Origin: Alistipes sp.
GTDB lineage: Bacteria; Bacteroidota; Bacteroidia; Bacteroidales; Rikenellaceae
NCBI GenBank assembly: GCA_020026415.1
Contig: JAHHQL010000005.1
Coordinates: 1 to 64,000 of the forward strand
Reading direction: 5' to 3'
Length of the DNA: 64,000 nt
Within the stretch, counting starts at the first letter, position 1. Every line of letters begins with the position of its first letter. Below, piece by piece: positions 18,266-25,867 of the stretch. The position numbers and the translations under genes were made by a program. Below the pieces are notes generated by a model. That model was given only the letters and a program-made list of their open reading frames with translations. It was not told where the DNA came from and did no database searches.

Positions 18266-19444
18266 CTATTCCGTAAGGCAGTTGTCCAACAATCGGGTGA
18301 TTTCGTCACGATCCATCTTCTGACCGATGAACACGAGTTTCTGCATACGGTCGCCATACTCCTCGTCCCATTCGCTCACAAGGTCGGGCTCCTGCTGCAT
18401 GATGAGCATGAGTTTGGTGGGATCCATGGCGGCATACCACGCTCCTGCTTGGCTTAAGAGTTTCTGCTGGCCTGCCTGCTCGAACAGGTATGACATATCG
18501 CGCTCGTCGGCAAAATAACACACGCCCTTGCAGCGGATGATGCTCATCGGCCACTCGTTGCCGATGAAATAGTCGAATTTGTTCATGTCGAACGGCTTGC
18601 GTCGGTAGTAAACGAAGGTCGAAATGCCGTATTCCTCCGTTTCGCCGTGGTCGTGGTCATGATGGTGGTGATGTTCGTGATGGTGGTGCTCTTCCTCCTC
18701 GATTTCGTCAATCGGGCGGTTCAACTCCTTGATCCATCCTGCCGAAGTGGCCACATGTCGGAAACTGAAGTGGTGGGTGTCGATCAAAAGGTTGAGATCC
18801 ACGTCGGCATAGTCGCACTCGATGATCTCGGCCGTGGGTTGGAGCGTGTGGATGATCTCGCGGATGCGTGTACGTTCTTCGGGGCTTACCTCCGAGGCTT
18901 TGTTCAGAAGAACGAGATTGCAAAATTCGATTTGCCGGATCAGGAGATTCTCGATGTCATCCTCTTGGAGATCCTCACGCGTGAGGGCGCGTCCCGAAGC
19001 AAATTCGTCGCGCATGCGCAGGGCATCGACTACCGTCACGACGGTATCCATGCGGCAAATGCCGTATTTGGTGTAGCCGCCGCCCAAATCGGGAATCTGG
19101 CAGATGGTTTGGGCAATGGGTTCGGGTTCGCAGATACCGCTCGCCTCGATGAGGATATAGTCGAACGACCGGGTTTTCATCAATTGGTAGAGTTGGTCGA
19201 TCAGATCGGTACGCAGTGTGCAGCAAATACAACCATTCTGCAATGCCACGAGGCTGTCGTCCTTCGAACTGACCACGCCCTGACGCTGGATCAGATCGGC
19301 GTCGATGTTCACCTCGCCGATGTCATTGACGATGACCGCAAATCTCAAGCCTTGTCTGTTGGATAAAATGTGATTGATCAAAGTTGTTTTTCCGCTACCG
19401 AGGTAGCCCGTAAGCAACAGAACGGGAATATCTTTTGTTTCCAT
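18266..19444 (-). CDS. CobW/G3E-family GTPase, metal chaperone-like
   Basis: This is a 392-residue cytosolic GTPase. Walker A is 'GYLGSGKTT' (13-21), the metal-binding CxCC motif is 'GCICC' (72-75), and 'LLNKASEV' stands in the NKxD place. A histidine/acid-rich stretch of some 25 residues (near 245-270) and a CobW_C domain follow. The CxCC and His tract are typical of zinc (or other metal) chaperones of the ZNG1/YeiR/YjiA type. Why it is co-transcribed with a secreted GH65 enzyme is unclear; the enzyme or its regulation may depend on metal. The upstream region carries a palindrome at 19469-19491 that could be its operator. Confidence 0.88.
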   Translation of the reverse strand: METKDIPVLLLTGYLGSGKTTLINHILSNRQGLRFAVIVNDIGEVNIDADLIQRQGVVSSKDDSLVALQNGCICCTLRTDLIDQLYQLMKTRSFDYILIEASGICEPEPIAQTICQIPDLGGGYTKYGICRMDTVVTVVDALRMRDEFASGRALTREDLQEDDIENLLIRQIEFCNLVLLNKASEVSPEERTRIREIIHTLQPTAEIIECDYADVDLNLLIDTHHFSFRHVATSAGWIKELNRPIDEIEEEEHHHHEHHHHHDHDHGETEEYGISTFVYYRRKPFDMNKFDYFIGNEWPMSIIRCKGVCYFADERDMSYLFEQAGQQKLLSQAGAWYAAMDPTKLMLIMQQEPDLVSEWDEEYGDRMQKLVFIGQKMDRDEITRLLDNCLTE

Positions 19445-19468
19445 CTCGTTTTATTGAAAATCTCTCTG

Positions 19469-19491
19469 CCGCGAAATTAATATATTCGCGG
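19469..19491. promoter_or_regulatory. Palindrome CCGCGAA-N9-TTCGCGG, candidate operator
   Basis: Seven-base perfect inverted arms lie in the 105-base gap between the divergent cobW and araC-type genes, 25 bases before the cobW start and 29 before the -7 element of the araC gene. The size and place suit a dimeric repressor such as a Fur/Zur-like protein, but the regulator is not identified. Confidence 0.45.
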
Positions 19492-19519
19492 GGATTGTAA
19501 AAGTAAATCACAAATTTTA

Positions 19520-19527
19520 TACCTTTG
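19520..19527 (+). promoter_or_regulatory. -7 element TACCTTTG for the AraC-family gene
   Basis: A perfect TAnnTTTG 22 bases before the ATG at 19550, with a TTG about 22 bases upstream in the -33 place. Confidence 0.7.
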
Positions 19528-19549
19528 TCCGGAGAACATTATTTGCACT

Positions 19550-20446
19550 ATGGAACAGCAGAATCAACAACTTACGGACTATACGGCGGGGACTCCGTGC
19601 CTGAATTTTTACATTCATCACCTTTCGCCCGAAAATGTACTTTCGGGGTCGCACCGCCACGATTTTTTTCAGATCATTCTTGTCGAGCGGGGGACGGCTC
19701 GTCAGCAGATTGATTTCGGGGAGCATACGCTGGGTGAAAAATCCGTGTCGGTTGTCTTTCCGCATCAGATCCATCGTCTGGAACCCGATGCGGATTGTCG
19801 GATCACGATCGTGATGTTCGATCAGACGATCTTCTGTCTGGAAATGTTGCGTAACGAGTTGAAAGATTACAACATCGACCTCCAGCGGAAGATCAACTAC
19901 CTGTCTCTGAAGGAGCATCCCGGTGTATTTGACGAGATGATGGAATTTGTCGGAAAGATCGAGTGGCTCTATGCCGATCTGAATTCCGACCGCAAGATGC
20001 AGGTCAAACTGATGATCAAAATCCTGCTTTTGAAGATCATCGACTTCTTTCCCGACTCGGAGCGTCTGGCGCAGAACGATACGGATACCTCTATATATAT
20101 CCGTTTCCGCGAAAAGGTCGATGCCGAATTTCGTGAGCAGCGTAAGGTGCAGCAATATGCCGGGCAGATGGGTATCTCGGTCAAGAAACTGACGGCCGTG
20201 GCGCGTCACTATTCGGGGCAGTCGCCTCTGGAGATCATCCACGAAAAACTGTCGTTGGAGTTGAAAAAGGCGTTGGCTTTGGACGACATGACCTTCAAGG
20301 AGATCGCCTTCCAATTCGGATTCTCGTCACAATCGGCTCTGAACAAATACATTGAACAGAAATTCGGGCAGACGCCCCTTGCCCTGAAAAATCGTCTGAA
20401 GGAGGGTATGAACGGAAAAAAATCGGGGTCGGTTTCAAATCTATAA
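19550..20446 (+). CDS. AraC-family transcriptional regulator
   Basis: The 298-residue protein has an N-terminal cupin-like sensor half (about 20-110: 'SGSHRHDFFQIILVERG', a typical His-containing beta-barrel start) and a C-terminal double helix-turn-helix (about 195-290: 'YAGQMGISVKKLTAVARHYSGQSPLEIIHEKL' region, then 'TFKEIAFQFGFSSQSALNKYI'). The adjacent alcohol dehydrogenase, which has its own promoter at 20490, is the natural target (inference). Its ligand cannot be read from sequence. Confidence 0.92.
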   Translation: MEQQNQQLTDYTAGTPCLNFYIHHLSPENVLSGSHRHDFFQIILVERGTARQQIDFGEHTLGEKSVSVVFPHQIHRLEPDADCRITIVMFDQTIFCLEMLRNELKDYNIDLQRKINYLSLKEHPGVFDEMMEFVGKIEWLYADLNSDRKMQVKLMIKILLLKIIDFFPDSERLAQNDTDTSIYIRFREKVDAEFREQRKVQQYAGQMGISVKKLTAVARHYSGQSPLEIIHEKLSLELKKALALDDMTFKEIAFQFGFSSQSALNKYIEQKFGQTPLALKNRLKEGMNGKKSGSVSNL

Positions 20447-20489
20447 TTTTTCGGCAGAATTTTATAACTGCGCCGTGGAGTGTGCTTAC

Positions 20490-20497
20490 TACTTTTG
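20490..20497 (+). promoter_or_regulatory. -7 element TACTTTTG for the alcohol dehydrogenase
   Basis: Matches TAnnTTTG, 46 bases before the ATG at 20543. Confidence 0.7.
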
Positions 20498-20542
20498 CAG
20501 CGTCAAACGACAAGAGTATCTAACACACTAAAAAATTATACT

Positions 20543-21694
20543 ATGGCAAAGTTATATGGTTCCGGCGCGTTGTACCACGGAAACGGTTCGATGGAGGAGT
20601 TGAAGAACATCTCCGGCAAAATGGCGGTGATCATCACCGGTAAGGGTTCGGTCGTAAAGAACGGCACGCTGAAGCGTTGCGAGGACATCCTCACCGGGAT
20701 GGGCATGGCCTGCAAGGTATTTGACGGCGTTGAGGCCGATCCTTCGATCGACACCGTACGCAAGGGTGCGGCTTTCATGACGGAGTGTCAGCCCGATTGG
20801 ATCATCGGTCTGGGCGGTACGTCGGCCATCGACGCGGCGAAAGCCATGTGGGTGATCTACGAATATCCCGACATCACCTTTGAGCAGATGGCAAAGCCTT
20901 TCGGCATCCCCACCCTGCGTAACAAGGCTCGTTTCGTGGCAATCCCCTCGACGAGCGGTACGGGTACCGAGACCACTTCGCTGGCCGTAATCACCGACCG
21001 CGAGAAAGACGTGAAATATCCCCTCGCATCGCACGAGTTGCAGCCCGATGTGGCCATCGTTGATGGCGACCTCTGCAAGTCGATGCCTGCGCACGTGACC
21101 GCCAACACGGGTATGGATGCTCTGACCCACTCGATCGAGGCTTACGTATCGAACATCGACGACAACTACGCCGATGCGTTTGCCAAAGGTTCGATCACGC
21201 TGATTTTCGACAACCTGAAGAAGGCTTGCGAAGACCCCCAGAACAGTGAGGTTCGTCAGAACATGCACGATGCTTCGGCACTGGCAGGTTTTGCCTTCAC
21301 GAACTCGTGGCTGGGTATCGTCCACTCGATGGCTCACCAGATGGGCGGTGTGTTCGGTATTCCCCACGGTCGCGCAAACGCACTGGCTCTGCCCCTCGTG
21401 ATGCGTTTCAATGCTAAGGTTACGGATCGTTATGCCGACCTTGCGAAATTGATCGGTGGCGAGACGACAGAGGATTTCGTAACGGCTGTTGAGAACCTCA
21501 AGAAAGATATTGATATTCCCGCTTCGATCCGCGAGTACGGCATCGAGAAGGAGGCTTGGATGAAGGAGGTAAACCGCATGGCCGAGCACGCATTTCAGGA
21601 TGTCTGCACCTCGTTCAATCCCCGCAAGACTTCGGTCGAGGACTTCGTGAAACTCTACACGGCACTTTACGAGGGAGAGAGAATTGATTTTTAA
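20543..21694 (+). CDS. Iron-containing alcohol dehydrogenase
   Basis: The start at 20543 (MAKLYGSG) is preferred because the open frame upstream begins inside the promoter. The 383-residue enzyme interconverts alcohols and aldehydes with NAD(P). It shows the nucleotide-binding 'GLGGTSAIDAAK', 'PSTSGTGTETT', and the iron site: Asp and His in 'GMDALTHSIEAY', His in 'SMAHQMGG' and His in 'IPHGRANA'. All four metal ligands are therefore present. It resembles butanol/1,3-propanediol dehydrogenases and probably disposes of fermentation reductant. The AraC-type gene just upstream may regulate it. Confidence 0.93.
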   Translation: MAKLYGSGALYHGNGSMEELKNISGKMAVIITGKGSVVKNGTLKRCEDILTGMGMACKVFDGVEADPSIDTVRKGAAFMTECQPDWIIGLGGTSAIDAAKAMWVIYEYPDITFEQMAKPFGIPTLRNKARFVAIPSTSGTGTETTSLAVITDREKDVKYPLASHELQPDVAIVDGDLCKSMPAHVTANTGMDALTHSIEAYVSNIDDNYADAFAKGSITLIFDNLKKACEDPQNSEVRQNMHDASALAGFAFTNSWLGIVHSMAHQMGGVFGIPHGRANALALPLVMRFNAKVTDRYADLAKLIGGETTEDFVTAVENLKKDIDIPASIREYGIEKEAWMKEVNRMAEHAFQDVCTSFNPRKTSVEDFVKLYTALYEGERIDF

Positions 21695-21740
21695 GGAGAG
21701 AATGATTGATTTCTAATTCGTAATAGGTTTTGTTTGTAGG

Positions 21741-21773
21741 ATCGGGACGACCTTTGGGTCGTCCCGATTTTTT
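21741..21773 (+). terminator. Terminator of the alcohol dehydrogenase
   Basis: Stem ATCGGGACGACC with GGTCGTCCCGAT, loop TTTG region, then TTTTTTG. Confidence 0.9.
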
Positions 21774-21852
21774 GTATGGGCATAAAAATACATTGCGACC
21801 CATCCCGCGAAGGACGGATCGCAATGCAGCATGTTGTTTATAAGGGTTCGGA

Positions 21853-22812
21853 TTAAAGTTTTGCGCGGGATACTTCCTTGCGGTTCTTGCTGGCCCAGAT
21901 GCCGTAAACCTCGGAAATGCTGTCGGCAGTGATGAAGGCGTCGATATCGTGGTTATTGATGTAGTTCATCAAGGCAGAAAATTCGTCGGTTGTAAGCAGG
22001 ACTTCCAACTCGATTTTCTTCTCGTTGCTGTAACCGCCCGTCACCTCAAAGAGAGTACAGCCGCGTTTGAGGTTTTCGATGACGAACTTGCGCAATTCGT
22101 CGTTGTGCTTCGAGATGATGTGTACGCGTTTTTTGCGGTTCAGACCTGCCGTGAAGTAGTCGATGACAAGACCGTTGATCCAAGTACCTAAAAGACCCAA
22201 GACCACAAGGTTGAAGGGGTTCATGGCGAATGCCGTACAGCAGATCATGGCTCCTGCAACCGATACCGACACACCGATGTCGAAGTGGAGGTATTTGTTG
22301 ATGATCTTGCCGAGGATATCCAGACCGCCGGTCGAGGCGTTGATTTTGAAGAGGATGGCCTGTGAGGCACTCAGAATGATGACGAATACCAGAAGATCCA
22401 GCCACGGATCGCCCATGACGGAGGTCATCAGATTGCCGTTGGCATCTTTGGCCAAAAATTCGGTATAAGGGAAATAGGTTTCAAGTACTTTCAGGATCGG
22501 GCCGAGGATCAGTGCCGTATAGACGGTCTTGGCTCCGAACTCTTTGCCTACAAGGAAATAGGCGGCGACCAAAAGGACAAGGTTAATGCTGAATACGATG
22601 GTGGAAAGAGCAAGAGGAACGCCGAAAATGGATTCGGACAGATTACACAAGACCATCGACAAACCGGTCACACTACCGACGATCAGGTTGCTCGGTACTA
22701 AAAAATAATAGACTGCCGTACCGGCAATCAGCATGCCGAATGTCATGATCAACAGTTCGACCCAGAATTTTCTTGTTGCAAGAATACTAAATACACTTGT
22801 TATTTTTCCCAT
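21853..22812 (-). CDS. YitT-family membrane protein
   Basis: The 319-residue protein has an N-terminal set of about five or six membrane helices ('FGMLIAGTAVYYFLVPSNLIVGSVTGLSMVLC', 'KINASTGGLDILGKIINKY') and a cytosolic DUF2179 domain at the end (about 225-300: 'IISKHNDELRKFVIENLKRGCTLFEVTGGY'). This is the YitT layout, a widespread family without a settled function, proposed to act in transport. It stands alone; the gap to the divergent gene at 23123 is 310 bases and contains a large hairpin (22943-23016). Confidence 0.9.
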   Translation of the reverse strand: MGKITSVFSILATRKFWVELLIMTFGMLIAGTAVYYFLVPSNLIVGSVTGLSMVLCNLSESIFGVPLALSTIVFSINLVLLVAAYFLVGKEFGAKTVYTALILGPILKVLETYFPYTEFLAKDANGNLMTSVMGDPWLDLLVFVIILSASQAILFKINASTGGLDILGKIINKYLHFDIGVSVSVAGAMICCTAFAMNPFNLVVLGLLGTWINGLVIDYFTAGLNRKKRVHIISKHNDELRKFVIENLKRGCTLFEVTGGYSNEKKIELEVLLTTDEFSALMNYINNHDIDAFITADSISEVYGIWASKNRKEVSRAKL

Positions 22813-22942
22813 ATCATATAACGTAATAGGTGGTTAATTGTTATACAAGATTACATAAATTTTTCGGAATTTCCAACATATTTCCTGTAAAGAGTAAGAA
22901 TAAGTGCGGGATGATTTGATTAAAATAATTTAATAAATTGGA

Positions 22943-23016
22943 GGACTTGTCGTTTTGTTCCTGAATTTTAGACAAAAAGGTGTGCAAAATACGAACAAAA
23001 GACAAACCCGAAGTCC
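22943..23016. other. Large imperfect inverted repeat in a divergent gap
   Basis: GGACTT, TTGTC and TTTTGTTC on the left (22943-22960) pair with GAACAAAA, GACAA and AAGTCC on the right (22993-23016), the right arm carrying a small ACCCG bulge; CTTTTTGGGGG follows. It lies between divergently transcribed genes, where no terminator is needed. It could be a leader structure of the yitT message or a small RNA. Confidence 0.5.
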
Positions 23017-23088
23017 CTTTTTGGGGGAAAACGGAGTGCGGAAAAAAAATTGGACGGAGTAATTTTTCTTTATGATCGGACAAATTTC

Positions 23089-23096
23089 TATATTTG
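23089..23096 (+). promoter_or_regulatory. -7 element TATATTTG for the GAF/fRMsr gene
   Basis: A perfect TAnnTTTG; it rules out any start before about 23100 and so supports ATG 23123. Confidence 0.7.
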
Positions 23097-23122
23097 TTGT
23101 CCGGATAATGCAAAGAAAAATT

Positions 23123-23596
23123 ATGGCAGAGAATCTGATTATAAAAGGTGATTCCAAACAGGAACGCTATGCGACACTTCTTCCGCAACTCGAATCGCTT
23201 GTCGGGGCGGAGCAGGACGAAATTGCCAATATGGCCAATGTGGCGGCATGCCTGAAAGATACATTCAGTTTCTGGTGGGTCGGTTTTTACCGCGTGCTGG
23301 AGGGCGAATTGGTGCTGGGCCCCTTCCAAGGCCCTCTGGCCTGCACCCGAATCCGCAAGGGGCGTGGCGTGTGCGGTACGGCATGGGCGGAAGGTCATAC
23401 CCTCATTGTTCCCGATGTGGATCTTTTTCCGGGACACATCGCGTGCAGCAGTCTGTCGCGTTCGGAGATCGTTGTGCCGCTCAAACGCGGGGATGAAGTG
23501 GTCGGAGTGTTGGACATCGACAGCGAAAAACTCGATACGTTCGACGAGGTCGATCGCAGGTGGCTGGAGCGTCTGGCCGCGTTGATGATCCGATAG
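23123..23596 (+). CDS. GAF-domain free methionine-(R)-sulfoxide reductase
   Basis: From ATG 23123 (MAENLIIKG) the protein has 157 residues, a single GAF domain. It carries the family's cysteines in 'LACTRIRKGRGVCGTAW' and 'HIACSSLSRSEIVVP', and 'FWWVGFYR' of the pocket. The known enzyme (fRMsr) reduces free L-methionine-R-sulfoxide in the cytosol using thioredoxin. It is monocistronic with a strong terminator behind it. Earlier in-frame ATGs exist (23072, 23108) but the first lies before the promoter. Confidence in the family is high; enzyme activity is inferred from the conserved Cys set. Confidence 0.88.
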   Translation: MAENLIIKGDSKQERYATLLPQLESLVGAEQDEIANMANVAACLKDTFSFWWVGFYRVLEGELVLGPFQGPLACTRIRKGRGVCGTAWAEGHTLIVPDVDLFPGHIACSSLSRSEIVVPLKRGDEVVGVLDIDSEKLDTFDEVDRRWLERLAALMIR

Positions 23597-23615
23597 AAAA
23601 ATCCGGGAAAGGCAT

Positions 23616-23653
23616 AAAAAAGCATCACTTCTTTTGGAAGTGATGCTTTTTTT
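23616..23653. terminator. Bidirectional terminator
   Basis: Stem AAAAAGCATCACTTC with GAAGTGATGCTTTTT between converging genes ending at 23596 and 23656. Confidence 0.9.
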
Positions 23654-23655
23654 GT

Positions 23656-24681
23656 TTAGAGCAGCGAGATGAGCCGATCGACATCCTCTTCGCGGGTTGC
23701 CCAACTCGTCACGATGCGGATGACGGTGTGTGTTGCGCCGCGCGTTCCCCATTTTTCGAAACTGACTTCACGCGCGAGGCGATCCATTTGCGTGTTTTCG
23801 AGGCGGAAGAATTGTTGGTTGGTCGGCGAATCCATATACACCTCGTAACCCTTGTCGCGGAATGCGCGTTTGATCTTCATGGCCAGACGGACGGCGTGTG
23901 CACCCATTTCGAGGTAGAGTCCGTCGGTGAAAAGCGTCTCGAACTGGATACCCAAAAGGCGACCTTTGGCCAAAAGTGCGCCGTGCTGTTTGATCAGCGG
24001 GAAGAAATGGTTCAGAAGTCCGGGACGGGTGGCGACAACCGCTTCGCCGAAGAGCGTGCCGACCTTCGTCCCGCCGATGTAGAACACATCGCAAAGCATC
24101 GCCAGATCCTTCAGTGTGAAATCGGCCTCGTCCGATGCGAGGGCATAACCGAGGCGGGCTCCGTCGATGTAAAGCGGAATTTCGGCCTTTTGACACACGG
24201 CGTGGAGGTGTTCGAGTTCTGCCTTACTATATAAGGTACCGTATTCGGTCGGTTGCGAGATGTAGAGCATGCCGGGTGCGACCATGTGTTGGCAGGTGGC
24301 ATCGGCGTAGAACGTGCGGATGTACTCCTCGACCTCATCGGCGCGGACTTTGCCTTGGTGCGAGGGAAGGGGCAGCACCTTATGTCCCGTGGCTTCGATT
24401 GCACCCGATTCGTGGACGTTGATGTGTCCCGTTTCGGCAGCAAGTGCGCCTTCGTGGCGTGCCAGCAGGGCATCTATAACCGTGGCGTTGGTCTGCGTGC
24501 CTCCGACCAGAAAATGTACCTCTCCGTGCGGCAGTCCGCAGGCTTGGAGAATCAGTTGTTCGGCGTGTCGGGTGTAGGCATCGTTGCCGTAGCCGGCCGT
24601 CTGTTCCAGATTGGTCTCGGTGAGACGCTCCAGAATGCGCGGATGCGCTCCTGCCATGTAATCGGTGTCGAAATAAATCAT
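23656..24681 (-). CDS. Threonine aldolase-family PLP lyase (beta-eliminating lyase fold)
   Basis: This 341-residue cytosolic enzyme should cleave L-threonine or a related beta-hydroxy amino acid to glycine and an aldehyde. It carries 'FLVGGTQTNATVIDALL' in the cofactor pocket, 'GHINVHESGAIEATGHKV', 'IPLYIDGARLGYAL' with the cofactor-binding Asp, and 'FYIGGTKVGTLFGEA' with the Schiff-base Lys. Size and motifs match the low-specificity threonine aldolase group of Bacteroidota. A perfect -7 element (24708-24715) lies 27 bases upstream. Confidence 0.9.
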   Translation of the reverse strand: MIYFDTDYMAGAHPRILERLTETNLEQTAGYGNDAYTRHAEQLILQACGLPHGEVHFLVGGTQTNATVIDALLARHEGALAAETGHINVHESGAIEATGHKVLPLPSHQGKVRADEVEEYIRTFYADATCQHMVAPGMLYISQPTEYGTLYSKAELEHLHAVCQKAEIPLYIDGARLGYALASDEADFTLKDLAMLCDVFYIGGTKVGTLFGEAVVATRPGLLNHFFPLIKQHGALLAKGRLLGIQFETLFTDGLYLEMGAHAVRLAMKIKRAFRDKGYEVYMDSPTNQQFFRLENTQMDRLAREVSFEKWGTRGATHTVIRIVTSWATREEDVDRLISLL

Positions 24682-24707
24682 TTTCTTAAATTGTTGGAAT
24701 CCGAAAA

Positions 24708-24715
24708 CAAAGGTA
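24708..24715 (-). promoter_or_regulatory. -7 element TACCTTTG (minus strand) for the threonine aldolase
   Basis: CAAAGGTA on the plus strand reads TACCTTTG toward the aldolase gene, ending 27 bases before its ATG. Confidence 0.7.
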
Positions 24716-24817
24716 GGAAAAATGTCGGGATGTTGTCCTTCGGGAAACGGGCTGTTTGTGTTTTCGGAAAAAATCGCTAAATTGCTTCCGAAAGTAAAAC
24801 CTAAAAACAGAAGAACA

Positions 24818-25117
24818 ATGATTAAGATTTATGGTATGGGCACCTGTCCCGACTGCACTTATGTCGATGAGCAGGTCAAGGGCGACGACCGATACGAGGT
24901 GATCGACATCGGCGAGCATGTCAGAGACCTCAAGGCGTTTTTGAAATTGAGAGATCATAACGAGGCATTCGATCACGCCCGCAAGGTGGGTGCGGTCGGC
25001 ATTCCGTGCTTCGTGTTGGAGGACGGGCGCGTGACCCTCATAGCCGAAGAGGCAGGTTTGAAATCGCGACCCGTGGCCATGGGTTCGGCCTGCAATCTGG
25101 ACGGCAGCGGCTGCTGA
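24818..25117 (+). CDS. Glutaredoxin-like protein
   Basis: The ATG at 24818 (MIKIYGMG) gives 99 residues in a thioredoxin fold: beta strand 'IKIYGMGTC', a CPDC active-site motif (residues about 9-12), 'VGAVGIPCFVLEDG' with the cis-Pro, and an unusual Cys-containing tail 'SACNLDGSGC'. It fits the glutaredoxin-related protein family of Firmicutes and Bacteroidota, a thiol-disulfide exchanger of unknown partner. The frame is open upstream to 24722, but no start there would be normal. The tail cysteines are a difference from classical glutaredoxins. Confidence 0.85.
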   Translation: MIKIYGMGTCPDCTYVDEQVKGDDRYEVIDIGEHVRDLKAFLKLRDHNEAFDHARKVGAVGIPCFVLEDGRVTLIAEEAGLKSRPVAMGSACNLDGSGC

Positions 25118-25139
25118 ACTTTTTTACGCGGAAAACATG

Positions 25140-25178
25140 CGGGACACTCCCTTCCTGAAAAGGAGTGTCCCGTTCTTG
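25140..25178 (+). terminator. Terminator after the glutaredoxin-like gene
   Basis: Stem CGGGACACTCC with GGAGTGTCCCG and an 11-base loop, followed by TTCTTGTTTT. Confidence 0.85.
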
Positions 25179-25185
25179 TTTTGAA

Positions 25186-25211
25186 ATGACACTGTGTCAT
25201 TTTTTTGACAC
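25186..25211. promoter_or_regulatory. Palindrome ATGACAC-T-GTGTCAT plus a third TGACAC half-site
   Basis: A perfect 7+1+7 palindrome (25186-25200) is followed six T later by another TGACAC (25206-25211). It lies about 75 bases upstream of a sigma-54-like -24/-12 sequence and about 165 bases before hsp20, the right distance for an enhancer-binding activator site. Confidence 0.45.
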
Positions 25212-25262
25212 ACTTTTCGGTAGGCGGTGTCCGAAATCGGCCATTTAGGCAGAAAAAGGGTG

Positions 25263-25278
25263 TTGGCACACAAGTTGA
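25263..25278 (+). promoter_or_regulatory. Possible sigma-54-type -24/-12 promoter of hsp20
   Basis: TTGGCAC-N5-TTGA matches the -24 box and the spacing (GG-N10-GA) but has A where the invariant C of the -12 GC should be. No TAnnTTTG element is seen before hsp20. rpoN itself lies at 36820. Confidence 0.35.
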
Positions 25279-25359
25279 TCTGATTATAAGCGAATTGAAT
25301 ATCGAAAGGAGGTTCAATCCGGAGATGATTGTTGAACTTAAAATTTGGAGGAACTGATT

Positions 25360-25794
25360 ATGATACCCATGAGAAGAAATTACAACCAAGAGTGGTTGCC
25401 GAGTTTGTTTAACGACTTTTTCGATACCGATTGGATGCCTAAAACTCATGCCACAGCACCCGCAATCAACGTCAGCGAAGACGAAAAGGCCTACAAGGTT
25501 GAAGTTGCCGCACCGGGCATGACCAAGGACGATTTCAAGATTTATCTTTCGGACAACGAACATCTGGTCGTAGCCGTCGAAAAGAAGGACGAGCGGAAAG
25601 AGGAAGACAAAGATAAGAAGTATCTGCGTCGTGAATTTTCGTACTCGAAATTCCGGCAGTCACTGGCTCTGCCCGATGATGTCGATCGCGAACAGATCTC
25701 GGCTTCGGTAAACGACGGCGTTTTGACGGTCGATTTGAAGAAAAAAGCACCGGACACACCGATGGATCAACCGAGAATGATCGAAATCAAATAA
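25360..25794 (+). CDS. Hsp20/alpha-crystallin small heat-shock protein
   Basis: The ATG at 25360 follows a GGAGGA seven bases upstream, an unusually good Shine-Dalgarno sequence for this genome, so the in-frame TTG at 25345 is not needed. The 144-residue protein has a short N-terminal arm ('EWLPSLFNDFFDTDW'), the alpha-crystallin domain (about 35-130: 'VSEDEKAYKVEVAAPGMTKDDFKI', 'REFSYSKFRQSLALPDDVD', 'ASVNDGVLTVDLKKK') and a short tail. It is an ATP-independent holdase against aggregation. It stands alone with its own terminator. Upstream signals (25186-25278) suggest stress-type control. Confidence 0.95.
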   Translation: MIPMRRNYNQEWLPSLFNDFFDTDWMPKTHATAPAINVSEDEKAYKVEVAAPGMTKDDFKIYLSDNEHLVVAVEKKDERKEEDKDKKYLRREFSYSKFRQSLALPDDVDREQISASVNDGVLTVDLKKKAPDTPMDQPRMIEIK

Positions 25795-25817
25795 ACATGA
25801 TCGTGTGCATCGCATTG

Positions 25818-25849
25818 AGTCCTGTCCCTTGTGGGGCGGGGCTTTTTTT
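25818..25849 (+). terminator. Terminator after hsp20
   Basis: An 11-bp stem with several G-T pairs (AGTCCTGTCCC with GGGGCGGGGCT) is followed by a run of seven T. The T run leads into the ribosome-binding region of the next gene. Confidence 0.7.
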
Positions 25850-25867
25850 GTGGAAAGGAGTGACGAG

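Noticed and set aside
24778..24785. TAAATTGC as promoter of the glutaredoxin-like gene
   Set aside because: It breaks the TTTG part of the consensus; position is plausible but evidence is too weak to list.
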